Source of the DNA: Pseudomonadota bacterium
GTDB lineage: Bacteria > Pseudomonadota > Gammaproteobacteria > Enterobacterales > Enterobacteriaceae
Assembly: GCA_018261615.1 (NCBI GenBank)
Contig: JAGTSE010000005.1
Location: 62,001 to 126,000, forward strand
DNA length: 64,000 nt
Direction of reading: 5' to 3'
Shown here: piece after piece, positions 28,336 to 36,897 of the stretch
Numbering within the stretch: the first letter of the stretch is position 1
Layout: every line of letters begins with the position of its first letter
Position numbers and translations under genes: made by a program
Notes under the pieces: generated by a model
What the model was told of the DNA's origin: nothing
Seen by the model: the letters and a program-made list of their open reading frames with translations, nothing else
Database searches by the model: none

Positions 28336-28890
28336 TTACTGCTCGCTGGTTTCGGCCAGTTCGCGCAGATACTGGAAAATCAAACGCGCGGATTTTGGCG
28401 GTTTGTTGCCTTCTTTCTCTTTCTGCGCATTGCGGATAAGCGAACGCAGTTGCTGGCGGTCAGCGTTCGGCCACAGGTTCAGCACTTCCGGCACCGCATC
28501 GTCGCCCTCTTCGATCAGACGATCGCGAATCTGCTCCAGCTTATGGAAAAACGCCACCTGCTGGTTGTGACGGTTTTTCAGCTTATCCAGCGCCTGGCGG
28601 ATAGGATCCACGTCGCGTTGACGCAGCAGTTTACCGATCAGCTGCAACTGGCGGCGGCGGCCCTCTTTTTTGATGCGCTGCGCCAGTTCAATGGCGTCAC
28701 GCAGATCCTGGTCTAGTGGGAGTTTATCCAGCGAGTTTTTCCCCAGATCTACCATTTCCGCGCCAAGCTGCTTTAATTCTTCAGCATCGCGCTTAATTTC
28801 ACTTTTACTGACCCAGATGATCTCATCATCTTCGTCTTCAATATCATTACCGGGCACGTCATCGAGCCAGTCGTCGGGCTGCTTTGTCAT
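28336..28890 (-). CDS. darP: Ribosome maturation protein DarP (YjgA)
   Basis: A 184-aa highly charged helical protein, 183 aa in E. coli. DarP/YjgA binds pre-50S particles and supports late assembly around the peptidyl-transferase centre (established knowledge). The acidic N-terminus [19 protein letters not shown] and the block [19 protein letters not shown] are clear. The start MTKQPDDW at 28890 has an AAGGAG ribosome site; the longer open frame upstream is not used. It is divergent from pmbA (94 nt), as in E. coli. Confidence 0.96.
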   Translation of the reverse strand: MTKQPDDWLDDVPGNDIEDEDDEIIWVSKSEIKRDAEELKQLGAEMVDLGKNSLDKLPLDQDLRDAIELAQRIKKEGRRRQLQLIGKLLRQRDVDPIRQALDKLKNRHNQQVAFFHKLEQIRDRLIEEGDDAVPEVLNLWPNADRQQLRSLIRNAQKEKEGNKPPKSARLIFQYLRELAETSEQ

Positions 28891-28984
28891 CTCAGGCTCC
28901 TTAAAAAAGAGGCTAATGTTACCAGTTAAGGCGCACACTGAAAAACGGTTCTCTGTTAGACTTCAAAGATTCTCTCCCTTAATT

Positions 28985-30337
28985 ATGGCATTGGCGATGA
29001 AAGTAATCACACAAGTTGCACAACAACGCAAAACGCTGGAAGAAGCGGTTTCCACGGCACTGGAGCTGGCCTCCGGGAAAGCGGATGGTGCTGAAGTGGC
29101 GGTCAGCAAAACCACCGGGATCGGCGTCAGCACGCGCTACGGTGAAGTGGAGAATGTAGAATTTAACAGTGACGGCGCGCTGGGGATCACCGTTTATCAC
29201 CAGAACCGCAAAGGCAGCGCGTCATCCACCGATCTCAGCCCGGATGCCATCGCCCGTACGGTGCAGGCCGCGCTGGATATTGCCCGCTACACCTCGCCGG
29301 ATCCTTACGCGGGCGTAGCAGACAAAGAGTTGCTGGCCTTCGACGCACCGGATCTCGATCTTTTCCACCCGGCGGAAGTGACGCCGGATGAAGCGATTGC
29401 GTGGGCAGCTCGCGCTGAACAAACTGCGCTAAAAGCTGACAAACGCATCACCAATACCGAAGGCGGCAGCTTCAACAGCCACTACGGCATCAAAGTTTTC
29501 GGCAACAGCCTCGGTATGCTGCAAAGCTACTGCTCTACCCGTCATTCGCTGTCGAGCTGCGTGATTGCTGAAGAGAACGGCGAAATGGAGCGCGATTATG
29601 CGTACACCATTGGCCGCGATATCAACGACCTGAAAACGCCGGAGTGGGTAGGTGAAGAGTGTGCTAAGCGCACGCTGTCGCGCCTCTCGCCGCGTAAACT
29701 GCCGACCATGAAAGCGCCAGTGATTTTCGGTCATGAAGTGGCAACTGGGCTGTTCGGTCATCTGGTGGGCGCGATCGCTGGTGGCGCGGTGTACCGTAAA
29801 TCGACTTTCCTGCTCGACTATCTCGGCAAACAGATCCTGCCGGAATGGATGACCATTGAAGAGCATCCGCACCTGCGTAAAGGGCTGGCTTCGACGCCGT
29901 TCGACAGTGAAGGCGTGCGCACCGAACGCCGCGACATCATTAAAGATGGCGTGTTGATGCAGTGGCTGCTGACCAACTACTCCGCGCGTAAACTGGGGCT
30001 GAAAAGCACCGGCCACGCTGGCGGTATTCACAACTGGCGCATTGCCGGACGCGGCCTGAGTTTTGAGCAGATGTTAAAAGATATGGGCACCGGTTTGGTG
30101 GTAACCGAACTGATGGGCCAGGGCGTGAGCGGTATTACCGGCGATTATTCCCGTGGCGCTTCCGGCTTCTGGGTAGAAAATGGCGAAATTCAGTATCCAG
30201 TGAGCGAAATTACCATCGCCGGCAACTTAAAAGAGATGTGGCGCAATATTGTTACCATCGGTGACGATATTGAACAGCGCAGTAACATTCAGTGTGGTTC
30301 AGTGTTGTTACCGGAGATGAAAATCGCCGGACAATAA
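28985..30337 (+). CDS. pmbA: Metalloprotease TldE/PmbA
   Basis: A 450-aa TldE subunit. With TldD it forms a heterodimeric metalloprotease that matures microcin B17, removes leader peptides and degrades CcdA antitoxin; TldD carries the zinc site. The start [20 protein letters not shown] at 28985 gives exactly the E. coli length; an apparent N-terminal extension in the same frame overlaps darP antisense and is not real. Conserved stretches include [20 protein letters not shown] and [20 protein letters not shown]. cybC follows after 60 nt. Confidence 0.97.
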   Translation: MALAMKVITQVAQQRKTLEEAVSTALELASGKADGAEVAVSKTTGIGVSTRYGEVENVEFNSDGALGITVYHQNRKGSASSTDLSPDAIARTVQAALDIARYTSPDPYAGVADKELLAFDAPDLDLFHPAEVTPDEAIAWAARAEQTALKADKRITNTEGGSFNSHYGIKVFGNSLGMLQSYCSTRHSLSSCVIAEENGEMERDYAYTIGRDINDLKTPEWVGEECAKRTLSRLSPRKLPTMKAPVIFGHEVATGLFGHLVGAIAGGAVYRKSTFLLDYLGKQILPEWMTIEEHPHLRKGLASTPFDSEGVRTERRDIIKDGVLMQWLLTNYSARKLGLKSTGHAGGIHNWRIAGRGLSFEQMLKDMGTGLVVTELMGQGVSGITGDYSRGASGFWVENGEIQYPVSEITIAGNLKEMWRNIVTIGDDIEQRSNIQCGSVLLPEMKIAGQ

Positions 30338-30397
30338 TATTACTCCGTGGCGCAATGCAGTGCGCCTTTCGCGTAAATAATAAAAAGGAAGTGAGCA

Positions 30398-30784
30398 ATG
30401 CGTAAAAACCTGCTAGCAATCTTTGCTGTATCGTCATTATTTGTCGGTTCGACGGTGTTTGCCGCCGATCTCGGTGGGGATATGGATACCCTCAACGAAA
30501 ATCTCAAAGTGGTGCAGAAAAGCAGTGACGCCACAGAAATGAAAGATGCGTTAACCAAAATGCGTATCGCTGCGCTGGATGCGCAGAAAAGCACGCCGCC
30601 GAAGCTGGAAGGCAAAGCGCCGGATAGCGCCGAGATGAAAGATTTTCGTCACGGCTTTGATATTCTGGTAGGGCAAATCGACGGCGCGCTGAAACTGGCA
30701 AATGAAGGCAAAGTGAAAGAAGCACAGGATGCTGCCAAAGGGTTTGTTGATACGCGCAATACCTACCACAAGAAATACCGTTAA
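30398..30784 (+). CDS. cybC: Soluble cytochrome b562
   Basis: A 128-aa periplasmic four-helix-bundle haem protein. The signal peptide [20 protein letters not shown]...AA-ADLGG ends before residue 23. In the mature numbering the axial haem ligands are Met7 (ADLGGDM) and His102 (NTYHKKYR); both are present. There is no CXXCH, so haem is bound non-covalently. Its physiological partner is not known. It is downstream of pmbA, with a strong terminator after it. Confidence 0.97.
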   Translation: MRKNLLAIFAVSSLFVGSTVFAADLGGDMDTLNENLKVVQKSSDATEMKDALTKMRIAALDAQKSTPPKLEGKAPDSAEMKDFRHGFDILVGQIDGALKLANEGKVKEAQDAAKGFVDTRNTYHKKYR

Positions 30785-30817
30785 TTCGGTATCTGACTCT
30801 CGGTATCTGATTATATG

Positions 30818-30843
30818 AAGCGGGGTAATTGCCCCGCTTTTTA
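30818..30843 (+). terminator. Terminator of cybC
   Basis: AAGCGGGG / CCCCGCTT arms with loop TAATTG, followed by TTTT. Confidence 0.9.
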
Positions 30844-30928
30844 CTTCCGTTTCTTGATCTGAATTTCCGGTGTCCGCTTTTTATTGTTTGCTTCCCTGGT
30901 GCTGTTTCATTTTTTAAAACGTGTTACG

Positions 30929-31012
30929 TCAGGGGAGAAAAATCATCTTCCCGCTAAACAACCGGTTCTCCAGCAGGCGATGCGCCTCTTCCGATGCATC
31001 TGCTGCGTTTGC
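30929..31012 (-). pseudogene. C-terminal tail of a quinone-oxidoreductase-like dehydrogenase
   Basis: On the minus strand 27 codons read ADASEEAHRLLENRLFSGKM and then IFLP before a TGA stop (30929-30931). This is the standard end of zinc-type/quinone oxidoreductases of the medium-chain dehydrogenase family (the AHRLLE...GK pattern). Nothing of the remaining 300 or so residues is found to its right. It is a remnant; see the neighbouring LysR-like tail. Confidence 0.6.
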
Positions 31013-31089
31013 CCGGTCGTCCGCTGCAACCACTGGTCGCCTCTTTCACCGATCATCTTCTGCATGAGCTGAAGGCGGATCAGCAATAA
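30991..31089 (+). pseudogene. C-terminal tail of a LysR-type regulator (probable)
   Basis: On the plus strand a frame ends PLQPLVASFTDHLLHELKAD followed by QQ and TAA (31087-31089). PMHLLRLPGRPLQPLV...FTDHLL resembles the last strand and helix of LysR-type effector domains. Its start side overlaps the oxidoreductase tail, so the true junction is somewhere near 30990-31012. The assignment is less certain than that of the dehydrogenase tail because the segment is short. Confidence 0.4.
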
Positions 31090-31251
31090 GAAAACCTTAT
31101 TGTGCTCACGCTTTTCCCTTCGGCTTTCGCATTTTTTTCTGCTTCCGCAAGGGCATTTTTCCGCTTCTTTTGCGTAAATCTGTGACGCCTGCGCAGTGAT
31201 ATATCTCTTCCCTGACGATTTATGTGGCGCAGATCACTAACGCCTTTTCCC

Positions 31252-31271
31252 TTTCCACTTTGAAGTGGAAA
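31252..31271. promoter_or_regulatory. Palindromic operator candidate upstream of the cassette operon
   Basis: Perfect 9-bp arms TTTCCACTT (31252-31260) and AAGTGGAAA (31263-31271) separated by 2 nt, about 86 nt before the first gene of the operon. It is a likely binding site for the operon's own PRD regulator or another dimeric factor. The rest of 31090-31357 shows no ORF and no sigma-54 promoter pattern. Confidence 0.5.
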
Positions 31272-31357
31272 ACTCCTCGCTACAAACTCGTAACCTGTAA
31301 CGTTAGTTTTATCTCAACGAGATGAATGGGGTACGACGAGTGAATAACGGAGCGGTA

Positions 31358-31678
31358 ATGAACGATGCCCAAGAGCGGGCGGAGCAAACGGCAATCCTTG
31401 CCGGGCGTATGCTGACGCAGGTCTATGCGCTGCTGAGCAATCACGGTATCGCGCCGAATGCGGTACAGCAGCAGATGCTGACCTCCCATGTTCGCGCGAT
31501 GGCGCACCGGTCAGTGACCGGCGAACCGCTGCCGGACGTGGATGCCAGCCTGTTTGATGAAATCTCGCCTGAATCAATGAACCTGGCCCGTGAAGTGGTG
31601 GCGGCGTTTGGCAATCTTCCGGAAGAAGAAGCCTGGCTGTTGTCGGTGCACTTCGAAGTGGCAAAAGAGAACCTGTAA
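31358..31678 (+). CDS. Small PRD-domain-like protein (EF_0829/AHA_3910 type)
   Basis: A 106-aa helical protein and first gene of the cassette. It resembles a single PTS-regulation domain: histidines lie in MLTSHVRAMAHRSV and in EAWLLSVHFEVAKENL, the sort of residues phosphorylated in PRDs. The ATG at 31358 is chosen because GGAG lies five bases upstream; GTG 31340 and ATG 31322 are in frame but have poorer ribosome sites. In similar cassettes of Enterococcus and Aeromonas a small PRD protein has the same place. It may sense PTS phosphorylation or take part in phosphotransfer; no DNA-binding domain is present. Function is inference. Confidence 0.7.
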   Translation: MNDAQERAEQTAILAGRMLTQVYALLSNHGIAPNAVQQQMLTSHVRAMAHRSVTGEPLPDVDASLFDEISPESMNLAREVVAAFGNLPEEEAWLLSVHFEVAKENL

Positions 31679-31688
31679 GGAACAAAAA

Positions 31689-32051
31689 ATGGAACAAATT
31701 ACCGTAGTGATTGGCGATCGTCTTGGCAAAGGCCAGAAAGTCGCAGCCGGTGTTGAAAAAGCGGGTGGCCGCGCCGTGGTGGTACCGGGCGTGGCGGCAG
31801 ATATGAAACTGGGTGATGTGATGAAAGTGGAAAACGCCACCTTCGGCATTTCGTTTTGCGGTAGCGGCGGCGCGGGTGCCATCACCGCACAGAACAAACA
31901 CGGCTATAAAGCCAAATACGGCATGCGCTCTGTAGAAGAAGGCGTTACCGCCATCAATGAAGGCTGCAATGTTCTCGGCTTCGGCTTTATGGACAAAGAA
32001 GAGTTAGGCGAGCGCCTGGTGCTGGCCTGGCAGAAAAAATACGGCGCATAA
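31689..32051 (+). CDS. Glycine-rich SFCGS family protein
   Basis: A 120-aa cytosolic protein of the uncharacterised SFCGS family (EF_0830/AHA_3911 type). The family motif GISFCGSGGAGAITAQNKHG is at about residues 56-75. The N-terminal strand QITVVIGDRLGKGQKVAAGV looks like an alpha/beta nucleotide- or phosphate-handling fold. The single conserved cysteine in a glycine-rich loop recalls the phosphocysteine loop of PTS EIIB proteins, but this is my inference. It starts 10 nt after the PRD gene and ends 2 nt before the DUF4312 gene. Confidence 0.8.
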   Translation: MEQITVVIGDRLGKGQKVAAGVEKAGGRAVVVPGVAADMKLGDVMKVENATFGISFCGSGGAGAITAQNKHGYKAKYGMRSVEEGVTAINEGCNVLGFGFMDKEELGERLVLAWQKKYGA

Positions 32052-32053
32052 CC

Positions 32054-32350
32054 ATGAAAGAACAGTTCACCACCACGGTCAGGGTTAAGGGAACAGGCGA
32101 GGCGAAAGCGCGCGCCTTCGCGGATGCGCTGAACCAGGTTCAGGCCGCGGTGATGAAAGCATCGCCGCAGATTTTACTGCGTATCGAGCCACAGGATGTG
32201 CAGGTTGTTCATGCGCAGGAAACGACACGGAAAGAGGCGTTTTTATTCCTCTTTCTGCGCCGTGTAAGACGTACGTACAGCGTGGAGCTGGACGTTACCG
32301 TCAACGTGACCGCCATCAATCTCGATAAAGTGGACTTCGTCACGAAATAA
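32054..32350 (+). CDS. DUF4312 family protein
   Basis: A 98-aa protein of the uncharacterised family found in the EF_0831/AHA_3912 position of the same cassette. It is amphipathic, with strands TTTVRVKGTGEAKARAFADA and YSVELDVTVNVTAINLDKVD and a basic stretch FLRRVRRTY in the middle. No signal peptide or membrane span is seen. It begins 2 nt after the SFCGS gene, so the two are translated together and may act together as a soluble component of the membrane pair that follows. Confidence 0.8.
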   Translation: MKEQFTTTVRVKGTGEAKARAFADALNQVQAAVMKASPQILLRIEPQDVQVVHAQETTRKEAFLFLFLRRVRRTYSVELDVTVNVTAINLDKVDFVTK

Positions 32351-32401
32351 CTCAACGCATACCCGGTGAATCACCTCCGCTGGGTAGAAGAGGGCAGACT
32401 G

Positions 32402-33178
32402 ATGTTCTTAATCATACTAATAAAATCGCTCATCATCGGCGGCCTGGTTGGCGTCGGTGTCGGCGCGGGGGCTGCACGCATGTTCCATGCGCCGACCACA
32501 CAAGGGATGGGCGCATTTCGTACACTGGGCGAACTGAACTCCTGCGAAGGCGATCCAGCATCGCATTTCTCATTCGGCTTAGGCTTCTTCTTTAACGCCT
32601 GGGCTTCGTCCGTTGCGGCAGGTTCTTTCACCCAGGACGTTGACCACCGCATCATTCCGAACTGGGGCGCGGCGGCGTTAATGGTGAAAAACCGTAACGT
32701 TGGCGAAACCCTGCATGATCCGAAAAAGATGGCGATCGCCTGTGGCCTGATTGGCATGGTGGTCGTCACCTTCCTTAACCTGACGGCTTCCTCCGTTCCT
32801 GCGGCCTTGCAAGTCACCGCCGTTAAAGTTCTGGTTCCGGCGGCTAACCTGCTGGTGAACACCGTAATGCCAGTGATCTTCTGGCTGGCGGCCATCGACG
32901 CGGGCAAAAAATCGGGTTTCTGGGCGACCGTCTTTGGCGGCGCGGCGCAGCTGATTATGGGCAACGCTGTACCCGGCCTGGTTCTGGGCATTCTGATTGG
33001 TAAAGGTGTGGAAGAGAGCGGCTGGAATCGCGTCACTAAAGTGATGATGACGGCTATTATCGCGCTGTTTGTGCTGAGCGCGTTCTTCCGTGGCTTCGAT
33101 GTGAAAATGATCGAGTCTTTCCACCTGAGCGCGCCGAACTGGCTGGAGCTCATCCACAACTCGCTCAGCGGCAAATAA
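32402..33178 (+). CDS. DUF4311 family membrane protein (putative transporter subunit)
   Basis: A 258-aa inner-membrane protein with about six hydrophobic segments, beginning MFLIILIKSLIIGGLVGVGV. Conserved polar loops between spans include LGELNSCEGDPASHFSFGLG and SFTQDVDHRIIPNWGAAALM, which look like re-entrant or substrate-contact loops. The ATG at 32402 has an AGAGGG ribosome site and starts at the first membrane span; a longer frame upstream is rejected. The family is found only next to DUF4310, DUF4312 and SFCGS proteins as far as I know. A transport role is inference from topology and context. Confidence 0.78.
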   Translation: MFLIILIKSLIIGGLVGVGVGAGAARMFHAPTTQGMGAFRTLGELNSCEGDPASHFSFGLGFFFNAWASSVAAGSFTQDVDHRIIPNWGAAALMVKNRNVGETLHDPKKMAIACGLIGMVVVTFLNLTASSVPAALQVTAVKVLVPAANLLVNTVMPVIFWLAAIDAGKKSGFWATVFGGAAQLIMGNAVPGLVLGILIGKGVEESGWNRVTKVMMTAIIALFVLSAFFRGFDVKMIESFHLSAPNWLELIHNSLSGK

Positions 33179-33187
33179 GGAAGCGAA

Positions 33188-33829
33188 ATGGAACAGAATA
33201 AAGGGTTTTGGTACGCCGACTGGTCGTTCCCGATCTTTGTTGGCCTGCTCTCTTCAGGCGTGTTCGCCGGGACACATATGTACTACCTGTATGGCATCGG
33301 CGCGTTTAACGAAGTGGCGTTTGTCTCGATGCTGCGTTCCGGCATGGACACCGGCGTATACGGCGCGGTCGCCGCCTTTGGCGCCAGCTTCCTGTTCGCC
33401 CGCATTATTGAAGGTTCGCTGGTCGGTATTCTTGATATCGGCGGTGCGATCCAGACCGGTGTCGGACTCGGTGTTCCGGCGCTGTTGCTGGGTGCTGGGA
33501 TCCTCTTCCCGGTGGAAAACTTTGTCGCCTCGCTGGCAACCGGTCTGGTGATTGGCGTGGTCATTGGCTATCTGATCATTCTGGCGCGTAAGTTCACCAT
33601 TAACCAGAGCGATTCCACCTACGGCGCAGATGTGATGATGGGCGCGGGTAACGCGTCCGGCCGCTTCCTCGGGCCGCTGATTATCCTCAGTGCCATGACT
33701 GCTTCCATTCCTATTGGTATTGGTTCGCTGGTCGGCGCGCTGCTGTTTTACCTCTGGCAGAAACCGATTACGGGCGGCGCGATCCTCGGAGCTATGCTGC
33801 TGGGCTCCATTTTCCCGGTTGCCCTTTGA
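33188..33829 (+). CDS. DUF4310 family membrane protein (putative transporter subunit)
   Basis: A 213-aa inner-membrane protein with about five or six spans, starting MEQNKGFWYADWSFPIFVGL. Small-residue-rich helices such as GMDTGVYGAVAAFGASFLFA and the loop RIIEGSLVGILDIGGAIQTG suggest a tightly packed channel or carrier. It is the EF_0833/AHA_3914-like partner of the DUF4311 protein and starts 9 nt after it. The two together resemble, in gene order and size only, the EIIC/EIID pair of a mannose-type PTS; there is no sequence proof of that relation. Confidence 0.78.
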   Translation: MEQNKGFWYADWSFPIFVGLLSSGVFAGTHMYYLYGIGAFNEVAFVSMLRSGMDTGVYGAVAAFGASFLFARIIEGSLVGILDIGGAIQTGVGLGVPALLLGAGILFPVENFVASLATGLVIGVVIGYLIILARKFTINQSDSTYGADVMMGAGNASGRFLGPLIILSAMTASIPIGIGSLVGALLFYLWQKPITGGAILGAMLLGSIFPVAL

Positions 33830-33871
33830 GCCCTACGGGCGCTGCGGCGCCCGTTATTACTGGAGATTCGC

Positions 33872-35005
33872 ATGTTTGATTTACTCCTGCGCCGGGCGCG
33901 TCTGGTTGACGATACGCTGACGGATATCGCCATCAAGGCAGGGAAAATCGCCGCGCTGGGCGAGATCAACGGCCCGGCGGTTAAAACGCTCGATCTGCAC
34001 GGTGAACACTATGTCAGCGCCGGGTGGATTGATTCCCACGTGCACTGCTACCCGAACTCGCCGATTTACCACGATGAACCCGACAGTGTCGGCATCAACA
34101 CCGGCGTGACGACGGTGATTGACGCGGGCAGTACCGGCGCTGATGATGTCGATGATTTTTATGCCATTACCCGCGAGGCAGCGACCGAAGTGTATGCGCT
34201 GCTGAACGTCTCCCGCGTCGGGCTGATTGCCCAGAACGAGCTGGCCAACATGGCGAATATCGACGCGAATGCGGTACATGACGCGATAAAACGCCACCCG
34301 AATTTTATCGTCGGCCTGAAAGCGCGCATGAGCAGCAGCGTGGTCGGCGAAAACGGCATCACGCCGCTGGAACGCGCGAAGGCGATTCAGAAAGCCAACG
34401 GCGATTTGCCGTTGATGGTGCACATCGGCAACAACCCTCCGAACCTCGATGAAATCGCTGAGCTGCTGACTTCCGGTGACATCATTACCCACTGCTATAA
34501 CGGTAAACCTAACCGCATTCTGGCGCCGGGCGGCGAGTTACGCGCTTCCGTGGCGCTCGCCATTGCGCGTGGCGTGCGTCTGGATGTCGGGCATGGCAGC
34601 GCCAGCTTCAGCTTTGCGGTGGCCAAACAGGCCATCAGCCTCGGCATTCTGCCGCAGACCATCAGTTCTGATATCTACTGCCGCAACCGGATCGATGGCC
34701 CGGTGCGATCGCTGGCAAACGTGATGTCCAAATTCCTCGCCATTGGCCTGTCGCTGCCGCAGGTGATTGCCTGCGTGACCGACCACGCCGCCGCTGGCCT
34801 GCGTCTGAAGCATAAAGGGCGTCTTGCCGTCGGCTTCGACGCCGATCTGACCATTTTTGACCTACGTCGCCAGTCGGTACTGTTTACCGATGCGGAAAAC
34901 GACAGCCTACAGGCCGAACAATTACTCACGCCGCTGGCCGCCATTCGCGCGGGCAAAGGCTATCTGACCGAACAAGGGAGTGCAGAACATGCCTTCGATT
35001 TATGA
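33872..35005 (+). CDS. Amidohydrolase/deacetylase family metallohydrolase
   Basis: A 377-aa cytosolic binuclear metalloenzyme of the amidohydrolase superfamily. All metal ligands are present: DSHVHC (His56, His58), the carboxylated lysine in VGLKARM (Lys150), His184 in MVHIGN, His207 in ITHCYNG and Asp267 in SSDIYC. It corresponds to the EF_0837/AHA_3915 type. Relatives are N-acyl-amino-acid or N-acetyl-sugar deacetylases; in this operon it most likely removes an acyl group from an N-acylated sugar-acid phosphate before the ammonia lyase acts. Its 3' end overlaps the next gene by 17 nt. Confidence 0.85.
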   Translation: MFDLLLRRARLVDDTLTDIAIKAGKIAALGEINGPAVKTLDLHGEHYVSAGWIDSHVHCYPNSPIYHDEPDSVGINTGVTTVIDAGSTGADDVDDFYAITREAATEVYALLNVSRVGLIAQNELANMANIDANAVHDAIKRHPNFIVGLKARMSSSVVGENGITPLERAKAIQKANGDLPLMVHIGNNPPNLDEIAELLTSGDIITHCYNGKPNRILAPGGELRASVALAIARGVRLDVGHGSASFSFAVAKQAISLGILPQTISSDIYCRNRIDGPVRSLANVMSKFLAIGLSLPQVIACVTDHAAAGLRLKHKGRLAVGFDADLTIFDLRRQSVLFTDAENDSLQAEQLLTPLAAIRAGKGYLTEQGSAEHAFDL

Positions 35006-36104
35006 AAAGTACAATTTAAAACAGGTGATTAACGCCTCCGGCCGGATGACCGCGCTGGGCGTTTCCACCCCGCGCCCGGAAGTGGTGGAAGCCGTGCTTG
35101 GCGGCATGAATCACTATTTCGAAATGAAAGATCTGGTGAACAAAACCGGCGAATACATTGCGAAGCTGCTGGACGTTGAAGCGGCGACTGTTGTCTCCTG
35201 CGCCTCAGCGGGGATTGCACAATCCGTTGCTGCGGTGCTGGTGCGCGACAGCAACTGGCTGCTAGAGAATCTGCACAGCACGGTGATTGAGAACAACGAA
35301 ATCGTGCTGCCGCGCGGTCACAACGTGAACTTCGGCGCACCAGTCGGCACGATGGTGGCGCTCGGCGGCGGGAAAGTGGTGGAAGCGGGTTATGCCAACG
35401 AATGTTCCGCCGAGCAACTGGCGGCGGCAATCTCGCCGCGCACGGCCGCGATCCTCTATATCAAATCACACCACTGCGTACAAAAAAGCATGCTCAGCGT
35501 GGAGCAGGCGGTGGTGGTGGCGCGGAAACATAACCTGCCGCTGATTGTCGATGCCGCGGCGGAAGAGGATTTGCAATGCTACTACCGCGACGGGGCCGAT
35601 TTGGTGATTTACAGCGGCGCGAAGGCCATCGAAGGGCCAACCAGCGGGTTGGTGATCGGCAAAACCCAGTACGTCGAGTGGGTGAAACGCCAGACGGCGG
35701 GCATTGGCCGCGCCATGAAAGTCGGCAAAGAGGGCATTCTTGGCCTGACTTGCGCCATCGAACACTATCTGAGCGCCCGCAAAGAGAGCGGAGCGGAGAT
35801 GGTTGCCAAAATGACGCCGTTTATCGATCAGCTCAACACGCTGCAAGGCGTGAGCGCACGCGTGGTATGGGACAGCGCAGGGCGCGACATTGCCCGCAGC
35901 GAAATTAAGTTTGATGAAGCGGTAACCGGCATCGCCACCGGCGAACTGGTCAGCGCGCTGAAACAGGGTGAATACGCCATCTATTTTCGTGGTTACAAAG
36001 CCAATGAAGGCATTATCGAAGCCGATGTGCGCAGCGTGAGCGCTGAGCAACTGGCGATTGTTTATCGCCGCATTGCCGAAGAATTGAAGGAACAACACGC
36101 ATGA
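34989..36104 (+). CDS. DgaE-family PLP-dependent ammonia lyase
   Basis: A 371-aa PLP enzyme of the SelA-related fold-type I group (TIGR01437 type). The Schiff-base lysine is Lys212 in YSGAKAIEGPTSGL, and the cofactor-holding LIVDAAAEED is at 185-194. The family includes D-glucosaminate-6-phosphate ammonia lyase (DgaE), which makes 2-keto-3-deoxygluconate 6-phosphate from the amino-sugar acid phosphate. The ATG at 34989 is chosen over GTG 34980 because the AAGGGA ribosome site is too close to the latter. It overlaps its upstream neighbour by 17 nt and the aldolase by 4 nt (ATGA). Confidence 0.85.
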   Translation: MPSIYEKYNLKQVINASGRMTALGVSTPRPEVVEAVLGGMNHYFEMKDLVNKTGEYIAKLLDVEAATVVSCASAGIAQSVAAVLVRDSNWLLENLHSTVIENNEIVLPRGHNVNFGAPVGTMVALGGGKVVEAGYANECSAEQLAAAISPRTAAILYIKSHHCVQKSMLSVEQAVVVARKHNLPLIVDAAAEEDLQCYYRDGADLVIYSGAKAIEGPTSGLVIGKTQYVEWVKRQTAGIGRAMKVGKEGILGLTCAIEHYLSARKESGAEMVAKMTPFIDQLNTLQGVSARVVWDSAGRDIARSEIKFDEAVTGIATGELVSALKQGEYAIYFRGYKANEGIIEADVRSVSAEQLAIVYRRIAEELKEQHA

Positions 36105-36841
36105 AACTGACACCGAACTTTTACCGTGATCGTGTCTGCCTGAACGTACTGGCGGGAAGCAAGGAGAATGCCAGCGCCATCTATCAAGCGGCAGAAGGCC
36201 ATGTGCTGGTCGGCGTGCTATCCAAAAATTACCCGGATGTGGCGTCGGCGGTGGCGGATATGCGTGACTATGCGGCGCGTATTGATAACGCGCTCTCTGT
36301 CGGCCTCGGCGCGGGCGATCCGAACCAGTCGGCGATGGTCAGCGCCATCTCCCGCGACGTGCAGCCGCAGCACGTCAATCAGGTGTTTACCGGCGTGGCG
36401 ACCAGCCGCGCGCTGCTTGGACAGAATGAAACGGTGGTTAACGGTCTGGTTTCGCCGACCGGCACGCCAGGGTTGGTGAAAATCTCCACCGGGCCACTCA
36501 GCAGCCAGGTGGCAGACGGTATTGTGCCAGTGGAAACCGCTATTGCACTGCTGAAGGATATGGGCGGTAGCTCGATTAAATATTTCCCGATGGGCGGGCT
36601 GAAGTGCCGTGATGAGTTTCAGGCGGTTGCCGATGCCTGCGCACGCCATGACTTCTGGCTGGAACCGACAGGCGGTATCGATCTGGATAACTACAGCGAA
36701 ATCCTGCGCATCGCGCTGGAAGCGGGCGTCAGCAAAATTATCCCGCATATCTACAGTTCGATTATCGATAAAACGAGTGGTGATACCCGCCCGGCCGATG
36801 TACGTCAGTTACTGGCAATGACCAAAGCATTAGTGAAGTAA
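36101..36841 (+). CDS. KDPG-type aldolase, DgaF/DagF family
   Basis: A 246-aa TIM-barrel class I aldolase (EF_0839/AHA_3917 type). The likely Schiff-base lysine is in SSIKYFPMGGLKCRDEF near residue 150, and EPTGGIDLDNYSEIL near 187 is the phosphate-binding side. The partner enzyme in glucosaminate catabolism cleaves 2-keto-3-deoxygluconate 6-phosphate to pyruvate and glyceraldehyde 3-phosphate. The ATGA overlap with the lyase supports their working in sequence. A GC-rich hairpin (36850-36872) separates it from the lactonase gene. Confidence 0.87.
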   Translation: MKLTPNFYRDRVCLNVLAGSKENASAIYQAAEGHVLVGVLSKNYPDVASAVADMRDYAARIDNALSVGLGAGDPNQSAMVSAISRDVQPQHVNQVFTGVATSRALLGQNETVVNGLVSPTGTPGLVKISTGPLSSQVADGIVPVETAIALLKDMGGSSIKYFPMGGLKCRDEFQAVADACARHDFWLEPTGGIDLDNYSEILRIALEAGVSKIIPHIYSSIIDKTSGDTRPADVRQLLAMTKALVK

Positions 36842-36849
36842 ACGTCCTG

Positions 36850-36872
36850 CCCTCCCACAACCTGCGGGAGGG
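36850..36872. repeat. CCCTCCC/GGGAGGG hairpin between the aldolase and lactonase genes
   Basis: Arms CCCTCCC (36850-36856) and GGGAGGG (36866-36872) with a 9-nt loop and no T-run. It may set unequal expression of the last two genes. Confidence 0.5.
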
Positions 36873-36897
36873 AAACGCACACGATAAAGGAGCCACC

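Noticed and set aside
31090..31357. Sigma-54 promoter for the cassette operon, as known for Salmonella dga
   Set aside because: No TGGCAC-N5-TTGC pattern was found and the linked regulator has no sigma-54 activator domain.
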